A stretch of DNA of 64,000 bases from Polaribacter haliotis (GTDB lineage Bacteria > Bacteroidota > Bacteroidia > Flavobacteriales > Flavobacteriaceae), in assembly GCF_014784055.1 (NCBI RefSeq), contig NZ_CP061813.1, forward strand, positions 2,366,001 through 2,430,000, given 5' to 3'. A model generated the notes under the pieces. It searched no databases, had not been told where the DNA came from, and worked only from the letters and a program-made list of their open reading frames with translations. A program made the position numbers and the translations under genes. The number at the start of each line of letters is the position of its first letter. Positions within the stretch are counted from its first letter, which is position 1. Positions 35,358-44,621 of the stretch are shown here, one piece after another.

Positions 35358-35804
35358 ATGCAAGAAGATCACGTTTTTATTGTTTTGGCAGATGATGATG
35401 AGGATGACAGATTGTTTTTCGAAGAAGCTTTCGAAGAACTAAAAATAAACACAAAGGTTGCAACTTATAACGATGGTGTAGAACTAATGAATTATTTAAG
35501 TAGCGAAACAGATTCTTTACCAAATATTCTTTTTTTAGATTTAAACATGCCAAAAAAATCTGGGCTAGAATGTTTGCTGGAAATTAAAAACAACGAACGT
35601 TTTAAAGACATTGCAATTGCTATTTATTCTACTTCTGCATCCGAAGAAGATATAGAAAACACCTTTGTAATGGGTGCAAATATTTACATTAAAAAGCCAG
35701 ATGATTTTAAAAAATTGAAAAAAATATTGTCGAATGTTGTTACTATAAATTGGCAATATCATACGAGTGGATTAAATAAAGATAACTTTTTATTACGTTT
35801 ATAA
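35358..35804 (+). CDS. Single-domain response regulator (Rcp1-like)
   Basis: This 148-residue receiver domain alone has Asp13-Asp14 (ADDDEDD), phosphoacceptor Asp61 (LFLDLNMPKKSG), Ser/Thr in YSTSASEED and Lys in IKKPDDF. The pattern is that of Rcp1-type regulators with no output domain. It sits between the AraC-type regulator and the CHASE3 kinase; one base separates it from the kinase. It probably relays phosphate within this module. Confidence 0.94.
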   Translation: MQEDHVFIVLADDDEDDRLFFEEAFEELKINTKVATYNDGVELMNYLSSETDSLPNILFLDLNMPKKSGLECLLEIKNNERFKDIAIAIYSTSASEEDIENTFVMGANIYIKKPDDFKKLKKILSNVVTINWQYHTSGLNKDNFLLRL

Positions 35805-35805
35805 A

Positions 35806-37590
35806 GTGAAAAGAACAATTTTAAAATCGGAACGTTTTCTAAAGTCTATTTTTGGTCTTAGTCTTTTTGCAATACTTTGTATGGGTGGTTTTGCCTACCA
35901 ACACACTCAAAAACTAGTAATGTCTTTTGAGATGGTACAACATACTTACGAAGTTAATGTAGAATTAGAACAAATTCTTTCTTATTTAAAAGATGCAGAA
36001 ACAGGGCAAAGAGGCTTTCTTATTACAAAAGACACTGTTTTTTTAGAGCCTTATTATTCTAGTAGAGAGAATTCTAATAATAGTTTTGCCAGATTAAAAG
36101 AGCTAACAATAAATGATGAAATACAACAAAGTAATCTAAAAAATCTAAGTATTTTAATTGGTGATAATCTAAGTATTTTCGATAAAAGTTTAAAATATGC
36201 TAATAAAAACGGTACAAATACTAAAGGTTTCTATGCTCTATTAAATGAAGGTAAAGAAACGATGGATAATATTCGAGTATTAATTAATGAAATGATTACC
36301 CATCAAAACGAACTTCTTGAAATTAGAAAAAAACTAAGTGACCAAAGTTTAACAAATACACCTTTAGTTATTTATTCTGTTTTAATAATTACGTTATTGC
36401 TTCTATTACTTACTTATTCTAAAATTAATAAGGATTTAAAAGTTCTTAAAAAGAAAAATATCCAATTAGAAATTTTTAAAGAATCTACAAATCAATCGGA
36501 AATTGTAAATAAGCATGGAAATTGGACGTTTTTTATCAATGAAAATAGATTCGAATATTCAGACAATTTATACCGTCTTTTAGGAGAACAACCACAATCT
36601 TTTCCTTCTACAATAGAAAATTTTTTAGAATTTGTACATCCAGAAGATGTAGATCAGTTGCAAGAAGACGTAGATAAAATGATGAAAGAAGAAAACCTTC
36701 CTTTTATCTTTTACAGAGTTGTGCAAAAAAACGGAAATATTCGTCATTTTAAAGCTTATGGAAAAATAATTGTAAACAACGATAATCAAAAAAGATTGTT
36801 AGGAACAACCACAGATATTACAGATGAAGTAGAAAGCTACAAATTGTTAGAAGAAAGAAATCTTGAGCTAGAGCAAAATAATAAAGAATTATCTTCTTTT
36901 AACCATGTAGCCAGTCACGATTTGCAAGAACCTTTGCGAAAAATACAAACATTTATCTCTAGATTAGAAGACAAAGAAGTAGATAATTTATCTGAAAAAG
37001 GAATTTTATACTTAAACAGAATAAAAACTGCAGCATCGAGAATGCGTTTGTTAATAGACGATTTATTGCAATTTTCTAGAACAAATAAATCGGAAGAAGT
37101 TTTGGAGGTTACCAATATGAATCTTATTTTAGAAAATGCAAAGCAAGAATTGGCAGAAACTATTTCAGAAAAAGAAGCAAAATTTACAGCAGATGCAATT
37201 CCTGTAATGGAAGTTATTCCTTTTCAAATTCAGCAATTATTTATAAACTTAATTGGTAATTCTCTTAAATATAGTAAAGAAGGTATAAACCCTATTATTT
37301 CTATTTCGCATTCTATTGTAAAAGCAGACGATAATTTAAATTTAAAAAAACCAAAATTTAGCAATTATCATAAATTAACTTTTACAGATAATGGAATTGG
37401 TTTCGACCAAGAATATGCAGAGAAAATTTTTGTGCTATTTAGCAGATTACACAACAAAAACCAATATTCTGGAACAGGAATAGGACTTTCTATTTGTAAA
37501 AAAATTGTAGACAATCACCAAGGTTATATCTTCGCAAAAGGCGAGCTTGATAAGGGTGCAAGTTTCGAAGTTTTTCTTCCTTTAAAATAA
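35806..37590 (+). CDS. CHASE3-PAS sensor histidine kinase
   Basis: This 594-residue kinase has transmembrane helices at about 12-30 and 184-203 enclosing a CHASE3 sensor with LKDAETGQRGFLIT (61-74). A PAS domain (about 235-340), a HisKA box with His371 (NHVASHDLQEPLRK) and an HATPase domain (GIGFDQEYAEKIF, GTGIGLSICKKIV) follow. The start is GTG, one base after the upstream stop; the next ATG would remove most of the first helix. Phytochrome-like kinases often share this core. The signal is unknown. Confidence 0.94.
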   Translation: MKRTILKSERFLKSIFGLSLFAILCMGGFAYQHTQKLVMSFEMVQHTYEVNVELEQILSYLKDAETGQRGFLITKDTVFLEPYYSSRENSNNSFARLKELTINDEIQQSNLKNLSILIGDNLSIFDKSLKYANKNGTNTKGFYALLNEGKETMDNIRVLINEMITHQNELLEIRKKLSDQSLTNTPLVIYSVLIITLLLLLLTYSKINKDLKVLKKKNIQLEIFKESTNQSEIVNKHGNWTFFINENRFEYSDNLYRLLGEQPQSFPSTIENFLEFVHPEDVDQLQEDVDKMMKEENLPFIFYRVVQKNGNIRHFKAYGKIIVNNDNQKRLLGTTTDITDEVESYKLLEERNLELEQNNKELSSFNHVASHDLQEPLRKIQTFISRLEDKEVDNLSEKGILYLNRIKTAASRMRLLIDDLLQFSRTNKSEEVLEVTNMNLILENAKQELAETISEKEAKFTADAIPVMEVIPFQIQQLFINLIGNSLKYSKEGINPIISISHSIVKADDNLNLKKPKFSNYHKLTFTDNGIGFDQEYAEKIFVLFSRLHNKNQYSGTGIGLSICKKIVDNHQGYIFAKGELDKGASFEVFLPLK

Positions 37591-37731
37591 GTTTTTATTT
37601 TTTAACACGATTTTTCCTCTATTTCTATAGTTAAAGCAGAAATTAATGGTAATTCTATAAGTTCTATAACTAATTATATAACACTAAAGCATTATTATTT
37701 TACATCTTTGTACGACAAAACAAAGCATAAA

Positions 37732-38304
37732 ATGAATTTCAACAAAAAAATACTAATTAGCTCTCTTCTTGGTGTTTTTATACTTGCATCAAGTTCTTTT
37801 TTAGTAATTTCTTGCGATACAAACAATAATGGTAAAACTGAAGAGGACAATAATGCTAATAAAGAAGCAAAAATTAATAAAAGCCAAAAAGAGGCAAAAT
37901 TATTAGTTATGGCTTCCGAAAATTATATAGACTTAATTAACTATAGCAATTACGTTAAAGATAAAGATTCCGTAAGCGAAAACACAAAAGCTTTCTTAGA
38001 GTCTTTTGAAGCAAATACAACAGAACGTTTAACGAATTTAAAGGAACTCTCTAAATATGAATTAGTTCTAGTACCAAGCAGTACAAATACTTCTTTTTTT
38101 GATCATAAAAACCCAGACGAAAAAGAATTAAATCAAAATATATATTTAGAAAAATTATATGAAATGGTTAATAACCAAATTAATTTAATGAATACACTTT
38201 CGGAAGAATCAAAGAAAATTTCCATTAGTATTTTAGCTAGTGAAGCAGAAGATTTCTTAATAGAGCACAATAAAAATATAAAAAGTATAATCGATAAAAG
38301 TTAA
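37732..38304 (+). CDS. Helical lipoprotein, possibly DUF4142-like
   Basis: This 190-residue protein has a lipoprotein signal (KKILISSLLGVFILASSSFLVISC; Cys near 28) and an Asn/Lys-rich linker. A mostly helical domain follows, with two repeated features (NTKAFLESFEANTTERLTNLKELSKY and LASEAEDFLIEHNKNIKSI) that recall DUF4142. The similarity is weak. The TTG at 37708 lies in a probable promoter (ACATCTTTG), so the ATG at 37732 is chosen. It is followed by a tiny membrane peptide gene. Probably an envelope stress lipoprotein. Confidence 0.7.
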   Translation: MNFNKKILISSLLGVFILASSSFLVISCDTNNNGKTEEDNNANKEAKINKSQKEAKLLVMASENYIDLINYSNYVKDKDSVSENTKAFLESFEANTTERLTNLKELSKYELVLVPSSTNTSFFDHKNPDEKELNQNIYLEKLYEMVNNQINLMNTLSEESKKISISILASEAEDFLIEHNKNIKSIIDKS

Positions 38305-38311
38305 ATAAATT

Positions 38312-38464
38312 ATGAAAACTTTATTATACACAATTACTATTCTTGTAATAATAATTTGGGCCTTAGGCTTCTTTGTATATGCAGTTGGGTCTTTACTAAT
38401 TCATTTATTATTAATACTATCTGTAGTTCTTGCGATTGCAGGTTATAAAATTAAAAATTCTTAA
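38312..38464 (+). CDS. Small Lmo0937-like membrane peptide
   Basis: This 50-residue peptide runs MKTLLYTITILVIIIWALGF and continues FVYAVGSLLIHLLLILSVVLA before a basic end YKIKNS. Two transmembrane helices flank a short Gly-containing turn. The pattern W-x-x-G-F-F-x-x-x-V-G-x-L-I-H-x-L-L is that of the Lmo0937/DUF5670 family of small membrane proteins. It starts seven bases after the lipoprotein gene and precedes a terminator, so it is a real operon member. Often found with stress proteins; function unknown. Confidence 0.85.
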   Translation: MKTLLYTITILVIIIWALGFFVYAVGSLLIHLLLILSVVLAIAGYKIKNS

Positions 38465-38511
38465 AACTTTAATTAACCAATACTTCTTGGTGCTGACAAA
38501 AAAAATAGAAT

Positions 38512-38551
38512 AAAAAGTAGCGTAGATTTTAAAAAACCTACGCTACTTTTT
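38512..38551 (+). terminator. Terminator after the regulatory operon
   Basis: AAAAAGTAGCGTAG pairs with CTACGCTACTTTTT around a 12-base AT loop, 47 bases after the small membrane peptide. Confidence 0.9.
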
Positions 38552-38582
38552 GCTTTTTATAACTTTATAAAAAATATACCTC

Positions 38583-38616
38583 AAAAAAAAACCACCTTTA
38601 AAAGATGGTTTTTTTT
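38583..38616 (-). terminator. Terminator for the minus-strand gene at 38638
   Basis: An A-rich run, AACCA-CTTT/AAAG-TGGTT stem and T-run; on the minus strand it follows the stop at 38638. It may work both ways. Confidence 0.7.
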
Positions 38617-38637
38617 GCATAATAATATGTTTTAAAT

Positions 38638-38946
38638 TTATTTATCAACTTTTTTTAAATTTACTATTTTTTTGTCTTTATAATTAATATTGAATTTTTT
38701 TCCAACATAATCTCCAGCAACCAAATCGTATTTTTTCTTCACTTCTAAATTCATATCTTCAAATTGAAGTGCATTTCTTTCTGAGTCTGTAAAAAAATAA
38801 TAGTTCCCTTCTGCTCCATCGAAAGTTGCAGTAATTTCTTTTTCAATATTTAATCTATCAATTTTACTTAATGTAGAAGAATTTGTTTTTACACCTGCAT
38901 TAAAAACAACTGAAAGAAACATATATATAGGAATCAAATTTTTCAT
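38638..38946 (-). CDS. Hypothetical exported protein
   Basis: This 102-residue protein has an N-terminal hydrophobic segment (LIPIYMFLSVVFNAGVKT) as a signal peptide. The beta-rich domain (EITATFDGAEGNYYFFTDSE, DLVAGDYVGKKFNINYK) looks like a small OB- or DUF-type fold. No Cys and no catalytic pattern. Its own terminator follows. Function unknown. Confidence 0.65.
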   Translation of the reverse strand: MKNLIPIYMFLSVVFNAGVKTNSSTLSKIDRLNIEKEITATFDGAEGNYYFFTDSERNALQFEDMNLEVKKKYDLVAGDYVGKKFNINYKDKKIVNLKKVDK

Positions 38947-39281
38947 AACTATTAAATTTTATAATTATTTTTTTGTTAATGTAAATTTAAAATCAAATTA
39001 AACAATAAATGTTATACAATTTCTTTAAAATCTTATATAATTTCTAATTAGATTATAGTTTTTAAATAAAAATAATTATTAAACACCTGTAAAACAGTCT
39101 ATTAAAACTAAATTAACGTTAGTTTTATAATAAAAAATGAAATCTTGTAACAAAAAAAAAAAATTGTGTAACAAAAAAAGTCAAATACGGTTGTTTCTTT
39201 GTAGTATCATTTTAAACAAGTGTTAAACAAAATTAATCTGATAAAAACAAAAATTATATTAACCTATAAAACCAACCAATT
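38947..39281. other. 335-base AT-rich intergenic region
   Basis: No credible gene is seen. It holds A-runs, repeated TGTAACAAAAAAA segments (about 39146-39180) and a TTTCTTTGTAG element near 39193 that may belong to the promoter of the AraC-family gene. The same TTTCTTTGTA appears upstream of other genes (for example near 32242), so it may be a -7 variant. Both neighbouring genes start away from here. Confidence 0.5.
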
Positions 39282-40298
39282 ATGATTACTGTAAATTCTA
39301 AATTAAACGGCTTAAATTTATTCTTTAATAAATTACAAAAAGAAATTGGGGGCACATTAAATACTGTTGCAGGAGAAAACATACTTACTGTAAATAACAA
39401 AGTAGGTAATGGTACTATTCGTTCTATTAGTTTAGAAGATGGTATTAGTTTATTAGAGTTTAATATAAATGCTAAAAAAGATTTACAAATTAGTATAGAC
39501 TCTAATGCTGGTTCGCACATTAATTTTGTGTACTGTTCTAAAGGAAAAGTATCTCATTCTTTTGATAAAAAAGAAAGTGTAAATACAATTGAAACTTTTC
39601 AAACAAGTATTATTTCGAACGTAGTTTCGCAAAAAAATACTATTAATTTGTTTGAAGGAGTAGAAACAAATACAACCATAATTTCTGTAAATACAGCAGT
39701 AAAAAAAGGAAATGTTTCTTCTATTAATGCGACTTTAAAAGACGCTTTTATTACAAATAAAACAGAAGATTACATTTATTTAGGTTCTTACAACTTAAAA
39801 ATTGCAGAAAATATTAAACAATTAAGAGCAATTGATAATGAAGGTATCGTAAAAGCTTTATTAACAAAAGGAATTGTAAACTTAATTTTAGCTTTAGAAA
39901 TTGAGCAACATAAAAAAGATTTAACAAACCCAGAAATTACATCTTCTTCGTTAACAAAAAGCGAAATGGAGTTGATAAAAGAATTAACGGATTACGTTAA
40001 CAACTATCCAGATATGGACCATAGAGTAAACGTTTTAACTCGTAAAATCGGTTTAACTGCTGCAAAAGTGCAGGAAGGTTTTAAATTAATGCATGGCTTA
40101 ACAGTTTGTGAATATGTAAGAACTGTACGTTTAAAAAGATCGGAAGAGTTAATTGTAAATACAGATTTAAGTATTTCTGAAATCGTGTATAGTTTAGGTT
40201 TTTCTAGTCGTAGTTATTTTTCTAAAAAGTTTAGAGAAATGTTTAACTGTTCTCCAAGTAACTATAAAAAGAAAAATAGGTTAGCTGTATCAGCATAA
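39282..40298 (+). CDS. AraC family transcriptional regulator
   Basis: This 338-residue protein has an N-terminal cupin-like sensing domain (about 20-150; SISLEDGISLLEFN, SHINFVYCSKGKVSH). A C-terminal AraC DNA-binding domain (about 238-330) carries KIGLTAAKVQEGFKLMHGLTVCEYVRTVRL and DLSISEIVYSLGFSSRSYFSKKFREMF. It resembles the Bacteroidetes group of AraC regulators that sense small molecules. Preceded by a long AT-rich region, so probably a single-gene transcript. Targets unknown. Confidence 0.92.
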   Translation: MITVNSKLNGLNLFFNKLQKEIGGTLNTVAGENILTVNNKVGNGTIRSISLEDGISLLEFNINAKKDLQISIDSNAGSHINFVYCSKGKVSHSFDKKESVNTIETFQTSIISNVVSQKNTINLFEGVETNTTIISVNTAVKKGNVSSINATLKDAFITNKTEDYIYLGSYNLKIAENIKQLRAIDNEGIVKALLTKGIVNLILALEIEQHKKDLTNPEITSSSLTKSEMELIKELTDYVNNYPDMDHRVNVLTRKIGLTAAKVQEGFKLMHGLTVCEYVRTVRLKRSEELIVNTDLSISEIVYSLGFSSRSYFSKKFREMFNCSPSNYKKKNRLAVSA

Positions 40299-40352
40299 TA
40301 TATATCTAATGATCTTTCATTAGCCACTATCGTGTAAAGACACAAATAAAAT

Positions 40353-40410
40353 TTGAAAAAGAAAAAAAAAGTTGACGTTGAAAAAGAAAGTTGAAAAAGA
40401 AAAATGAAAA
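40353..40410. repeat. Short tandem TTGAAAAAGAAA units
   Basis: Three imperfect units of GTTGAAAAAGAAA lie between the AraC-family gene and a terminator. Similar TTGAAAA stretches fill the middle of the repeat at 3981-4175, which hints at a relic of that element type. Confidence 0.45.
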
Positions 40411-40411
40411 C

Positions 40412-40446
40412 AAAAATCTCAAGATGTATATCTTGAGATTTTTTTA
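40412..40446. terminator. Bidirectional terminator
   Basis: AATCTCAAGAT/ATCTTGAGATT stem with A-run before and T-run after, between convergent genes. Confidence 0.9.
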
Positions 40447-40472
40447 TTTATAACCGTTTTTAAAGATAAAAA

Positions 40473-42626
40473 TTATCCCAAAATATTACTTTTCTTCAAC
40501 TCATTTACAAAAGGCTGACTGTACATTCTCTTCCCTAAAGCTGCATTAATTGCATTTGCAACTGCACCTCCAGCAGGTGGTAAACCTGGTTCTCCTAAAC
40601 CTGTTGGCGATAAATTATTTTCCACAAAATGTACATCCACTTTTGGAGTTTCACCCATTCTAATTAATCTATATGTATCGAAGTTTTTATACTCTGGTTT
40701 TCCGTCTTTAAAAGAAAAATCGGAATACATTGCATGTCCAATGCCATCAATTACACCACCTTCTACTTGGTTTCTTGCTCCTGTTGGGTTTACAACAACA
40801 CCACAATCTACAGCAACTGTTACTTTTTTAATTACAGGAATTCCGTCTTTTAATTCTATTTCTGCAACTTCTGCAACATGAGTATTATGGCTGTAATAAG
40901 CTGCAAAACCTTGGTATGTTCCTTCGGAATTTTTACCCCAATTCGATTTCTCTCTTACCAATTTAATCGTGTCTTCCATTCTTTGTCCAGAATACTCGAT
41001 TCTTTTATCGTCCGTATTTTTTACATTTTGAAGCAAATCTAAACGCAATTGAATCGCATCTACATTTAATTCTGTTGCTAATTCGTCAAAGAAACTTTGT
41101 TCTGCAAATGCCAAAAAGTTGGTGTAAGGTGCTCTCCAAGCTCCAGTGGTAATGTTACTTTTATAATTGCCAGTTTCCACTTTATAATTTGGAATACAAC
41201 CAGCAGGAAAAAAGTTAGGAATTAAACCATACATATTGCCATTTACAGCTGCTTCTTTTAAGTGATATCCTGTAACTTTTCCGTCTTTTAAAGCCGCTTT
41301 TATTCTGTACTTTATTGCAGGTCTGTAGGTTCCTGCAGTCATATCATCTTCTCTTGAAAAGACTACTTTTATTGGTTTTTTTGCCAAATTAGAAATTTCT
41401 GCAGCTTCCAAAGCAAAATCTCCATACAATCTTCTACCAAAACCACCACCCATTCTTGTCATTTCTAAATGGATTTCGTCCACTTTTCTTTCCAACAATT
41501 TTGCGACTCTATTTGCAGTCCATTGTGGGGTTTGAATTGGCCCCACTAAATGAATTTTATCTGCAGTTACATCTGCATAAAAATTCATAGGTTCCATACA
41601 ATTGTGTGGCAAAAATGGCGAATTATAGGTTCTTTCAATTACTTTATCTGCAGTTGAAAATGCCTTTTTTACATTTCCATCTTCTCTTCGAACTTCAAAT
41701 TCTTTTCCGTTTAAAATTTTGTTTAAAATTTTATCGTGTTTTTCTGTACTTTCTGCTTTCGAATCTGTTTTCCAAGTCGCAGAAAGTGCTTTTTTTCCTT
41801 TCAATGCTGCCCAAGTAGAATTTGCCAAAACTGCAATTTTGTCACCGAAATTAATAACATCCGAAACTCCATTTACGGCTTTTGCTTTTGCATCATCAAA
41901 AGCATCTAATTTTTGTCCAAAAGCTGGTGGTCTTAAAACAGATGCATATACCATTCCTTCAGCTTTATAATCCAAGCCAAAAAGCGATTCTCCTGTAATA
42001 ATTTTATCAATATCTACATTTACAATTTCTTGTCCGATAATTGTAAAATCTTTCGCTTCTTTTAATTCTACTTTTCCTGGAACTTCTAATAAAGCAGCTT
42101 CTTTTACAACATCTCCATAACCTAATTTCTCTCCTTTTTCATTGTTAATTATTCCTTTTGAAGCTTTTAAGGTAGAGGCATCTACATTCCATTTTGCAGC
42201 TGCTGCATTTACTAGCATTTGTTTTGCAGTTGCTCCAGTTTGTCTTAAAGGTTCCCAACTAAAACGTAAAGATTGGCTTCCTCCTGCAACTTGTCTTGTA
42301 TAATTATTCGTGTCTAAAATTCCTTGAGAAACCGTTACATTTTTCCATTCTACATCTAATTCTTCTGCAATAATCATGGGCATAGACGTTTTTACTCCTT
42401 GCCCTATTTCTGGATTTGGAGAAAAAATAGTCACATAACCTTCATCAGAAATTTTTATAAATGCATTAAAATCGTTGAAGTTTAAACTGGCAATATCCAC
42501 AGGCATTTCTGCCTCTTTTTTACACGCTGTTAATAGATTAAAACCAATTAATAATCCACCACTTGCCAAAACTGATGTTTTTAAAAAACCTCTTCTGCTA
42601 AAATTATCTTTTTTATGTAGTTTCAT
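40473..42626 (-). CDS. Molybdopterin-binding oxidoreductase large subunit (isoquinoline 1-oxidoreductase beta-like)
   Basis: This 717-residue member of the xanthine oxidase family has an N-terminal twin-arginine motif (SRRGFLKTS, Arg11-Arg12) and a signal that may end at a lipobox-like TAC. It therefore probably acts in the periplasm. Molybdopterin contacts include GGGFGRR and GLGEPGLPPAGGAVANAI near the end, where the active-site Glu lies. The order of domains fits IorB-like enzymes. It is one base from the iron-sulfur subunit gene. Substrate unknown (aldehyde or N-heterocycle). Confidence 0.92.
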   Translation of the reverse strand: MKLHKKDNFSRRGFLKTSVLASGGLLIGFNLLTACKKEAEMPVDIASLNFNDFNAFIKISDEGYVTIFSPNPEIGQGVKTSMPMIIAEELDVEWKNVTVSQGILDTNNYTRQVAGGSQSLRFSWEPLRQTGATAKQMLVNAAAAKWNVDASTLKASKGIINNEKGEKLGYGDVVKEAALLEVPGKVELKEAKDFTIIGQEIVNVDIDKIITGESLFGLDYKAEGMVYASVLRPPAFGQKLDAFDDAKAKAVNGVSDVINFGDKIAVLANSTWAALKGKKALSATWKTDSKAESTEKHDKILNKILNGKEFEVRREDGNVKKAFSTADKVIERTYNSPFLPHNCMEPMNFYADVTADKIHLVGPIQTPQWTANRVAKLLERKVDEIHLEMTRMGGGFGRRLYGDFALEAAEISNLAKKPIKVVFSREDDMTAGTYRPAIKYRIKAALKDGKVTGYHLKEAAVNGNMYGLIPNFFPAGCIPNYKVETGNYKSNITTGAWRAPYTNFLAFAEQSFFDELATELNVDAIQLRLDLLQNVKNTDDKRIEYSGQRMEDTIKLVREKSNWGKNSEGTYQGFAAYYSHNTHVAEVAEIELKDGIPVIKKVTVAVDCGVVVNPTGARNQVEGGVIDGIGHAMYSDFSFKDGKPEYKNFDTYRLIRMGETPKVDVHFVENNLSPTGLGEPGLPPAGGAVANAINAALGKRMYSQPFVNELKKSNILG

Positions 42627-42627
42627 T

Positions 42628-43086
42628 TTATAGGTTTTTAGATGCTAATTTTACTGCTTTTTCAATTCTGTTGTAAGAAGCGCATCTGCAAATATTTCCA
42701 TGCATTGCTTCTCTAATTTCTTCATCAGAAGGACTCTTATTTTCCGCTAAAAATGCGGAAGCTGTCATAATTTGTCCTGCTTGGCAATACCCACATTGTG
42801 GCACATCTAGTTCTTTCCAAGCTTCTTGTACTGGATGTTTTCCATCTTTAGATAAACCTTCTATCGTTGTAATTTTTACATCATTTAAAATAGAAACCTG
42901 CATTTGGCAACTTCTGGTGGCAACACCATCTATATGCACTGTACAAGCGCCACATTGTGCAATTCCACAACCAAATTTTGTACCTACTAAATCGAGTTCA
43001 TCTCTTAAAACCCATAATAAAGGTGTGTCTTCATCAACAGAAACAGCTCTGTCTTTTCCGTTAATATTTAATGTGTAGTTAGGCAT
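42628..43086 (-). CDS. (2Fe-2S)-binding subunit of a molybdenum hydroxylase
   Basis: This 152-residue protein has the two clusters of the family: plant-type ferredoxin ligands Cys40, Cys45, Cys48, Cys60, and the four-helix domain ligands Cys98, Cys101, Cys133, Cys135 (CGYC...CRC). It transfers electrons from the molybdenum subunit encoded next. No signal peptide, so it is probably co-exported with the Tat-bearing partner. No cytochrome subunit gene is nearby. Confidence 0.95.
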   Translation of the reverse strand: MPNYTLNINGKDRAVSVDEDTPLLWVLRDELDLVGTKFGCGIAQCGACTVHIDGVATRSCQMQVSILNDVKITTIEGLSKDGKHPVQEAWKELDVPQCGYCQAGQIMTASAFLAENKSPSDEEIREAMHGNICRCASYNRIEKAVKLASKNL

Positions 43087-43234
43087 AAGTAGGTGTTTTA
43101 AAAATTACTTTGGGAAGTTACAAAATTTTAAACTTCAATTATTTAAATGCTGAAAAGATTTGGATTCCTTTTATCATTTTAACAAAAAAACCAATATAAA
43201 TTAAACTATATTTAGTTTTTGAAGTCTAAACATC

Positions 43235-44611
43235 ATGAAATCAACACACATACAGCATTTATATAATAGAATTGGTTTTGGAATCACGCCAAAGGAAATT
43301 ACGCGTTTATCAAAAAAAAATAAACAAGATATTGTTGATGAAATTTTTTCTACTTCAGAAAAAATAACTCCTTTAAAAATTGATACTTCTTTTTTAGAAG
43401 ATGTTAAACCGAAAGATTTAAAAGACCGAGATAAAAAGCGAGAACTTCAAAAAATAAATAGAAAAAAAGTAAATGATTTTTCTGTTGCTTGGTTTGAAAG
43501 AATTCTAAATCCGAAAGAAATCTTTAGAGAAAAAATGACCTTGTTTTGGGCGAATCATTTTGTATGTGAGAGCAGAAATAACATTCGTTTCATTGAAAAT
43601 TATAACAACGTTTTACGAGAAAATGCGTTCGGAAATTTTGGCGATTTCACAAAAAAAGTTTCTAAAGAATCGGCTATGTTAGGTTATTTAAATAACAAAC
43701 AAAATCGCAAGAAAAGCCCAAATGAGAATTTCGCCAGAGAATTAATGGAGCTTTTTACATTAGGACAAGGAAATTATACTGAAACCGATATTAAAGAATC
43801 TGCAAGAGCTTTTACGGGTTATAACCATAATTTTTATGGGAAATTTGTGATGAAAAATAAACATCATGATGAAAATGAAAAAACGTTTTTTGGAAAAACT
43901 GGCAATTTTTCTGGAGACGATATTATTGATATCATTCTCGAAGAAAAACAATGTGCACGATTTATTTCAGAAAAAATATATACCTATTTTGTTAATGAAA
44001 ACATTAACAAAAAACATATAGAGGAAATGGTTTCGGTTTTTTATAAAGATTATAATATCGAGAAATTAATGCGTTTTATACTCCTTTCTAATTGGTTTTA
44101 TGAGAATGTAAATATTGGAACAAAAATAAAATCGCCTTTAGAATTTTTAGCAGGAATCCATACAATTGTTCCTTTTAATTTCGAAAGACCAAAGCAAATT
44201 CTATTAATTCAAAAACTTTTAGGACAAGTTTTAATGCGACCACCAAATGTGGCTGGTTGGCAAATTGGTAAAAATTGGATCGATTCTAATACCATGGTTC
44301 GTCGTTTGCGTTTGCCTTCCATTTTATTGAATAGTGCAGAAATCACGTATTCAGATACTGGAGATGAAGAAACAATGGTTAGCGATTTAAAATCGAAAAA
44401 ACTCAAAAGAAAAGCGTTTATAAAAACGAAAGTAGACTGGAATTCGTTTGAGAAAAATTATAAAACAACATCTAATAAAGAATTGATTTCTTTATTGCTA
44501 ACTAATAAAATACTTCCAGGAACAAGAGAATTATTACTAGAAAATTCTAACATTCCAAAAAAAGATTTTTGTATTCAGTTAATGTCAATTCCAGAATATC
44601 AACTTTGTTAA
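43235..44611 (+). CDS. DUF1800 family protein
   Basis: This 458-residue protein opens HLYNRIGFGITPKEI and contains LFWANHFVCE, NENFARELMELFTLG and RPPNVAGWQIGKNWID, all signatures of DUF1800. It has no clear signal peptide. DUF1800 genes are nearly always followed by DUF1501 genes, as here after ten bases. The pair is widespread in Bacteroidetes and Planctomycetes with no established function. Divergent from the molybdenum hydroxylase genes. Confidence 0.92.
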   Translation: MKSTHIQHLYNRIGFGITPKEITRLSKKNKQDIVDEIFSTSEKITPLKIDTSFLEDVKPKDLKDRDKKRELQKINRKKVNDFSVAWFERILNPKEIFREKMTLFWANHFVCESRNNIRFIENYNNVLRENAFGNFGDFTKKVSKESAMLGYLNNKQNRKKSPNENFARELMELFTLGQGNYTETDIKESARAFTGYNHNFYGKFVMKNKHHDENEKTFFGKTGNFSGDDIIDIILEEKQCARFISEKIYTYFVNENINKKHIEEMVSVFYKDYNIEKLMRFILLSNWFYENVNIGTKIKSPLEFLAGIHTIVPFNFERPKQILLIQKLLGQVLMRPPNVAGWQIGKNWIDSNTMVRRLRLPSILLNSAEITYSDTGDEETMVSDLKSKKLKRKAFIKTKVDWNSFEKNYKTTSNKELISLLLTNKILPGTRELLLENSNIPKKDFCIQLMSIPEYQLC

Positions 44612-44621
44612 ACCTAAGAAT

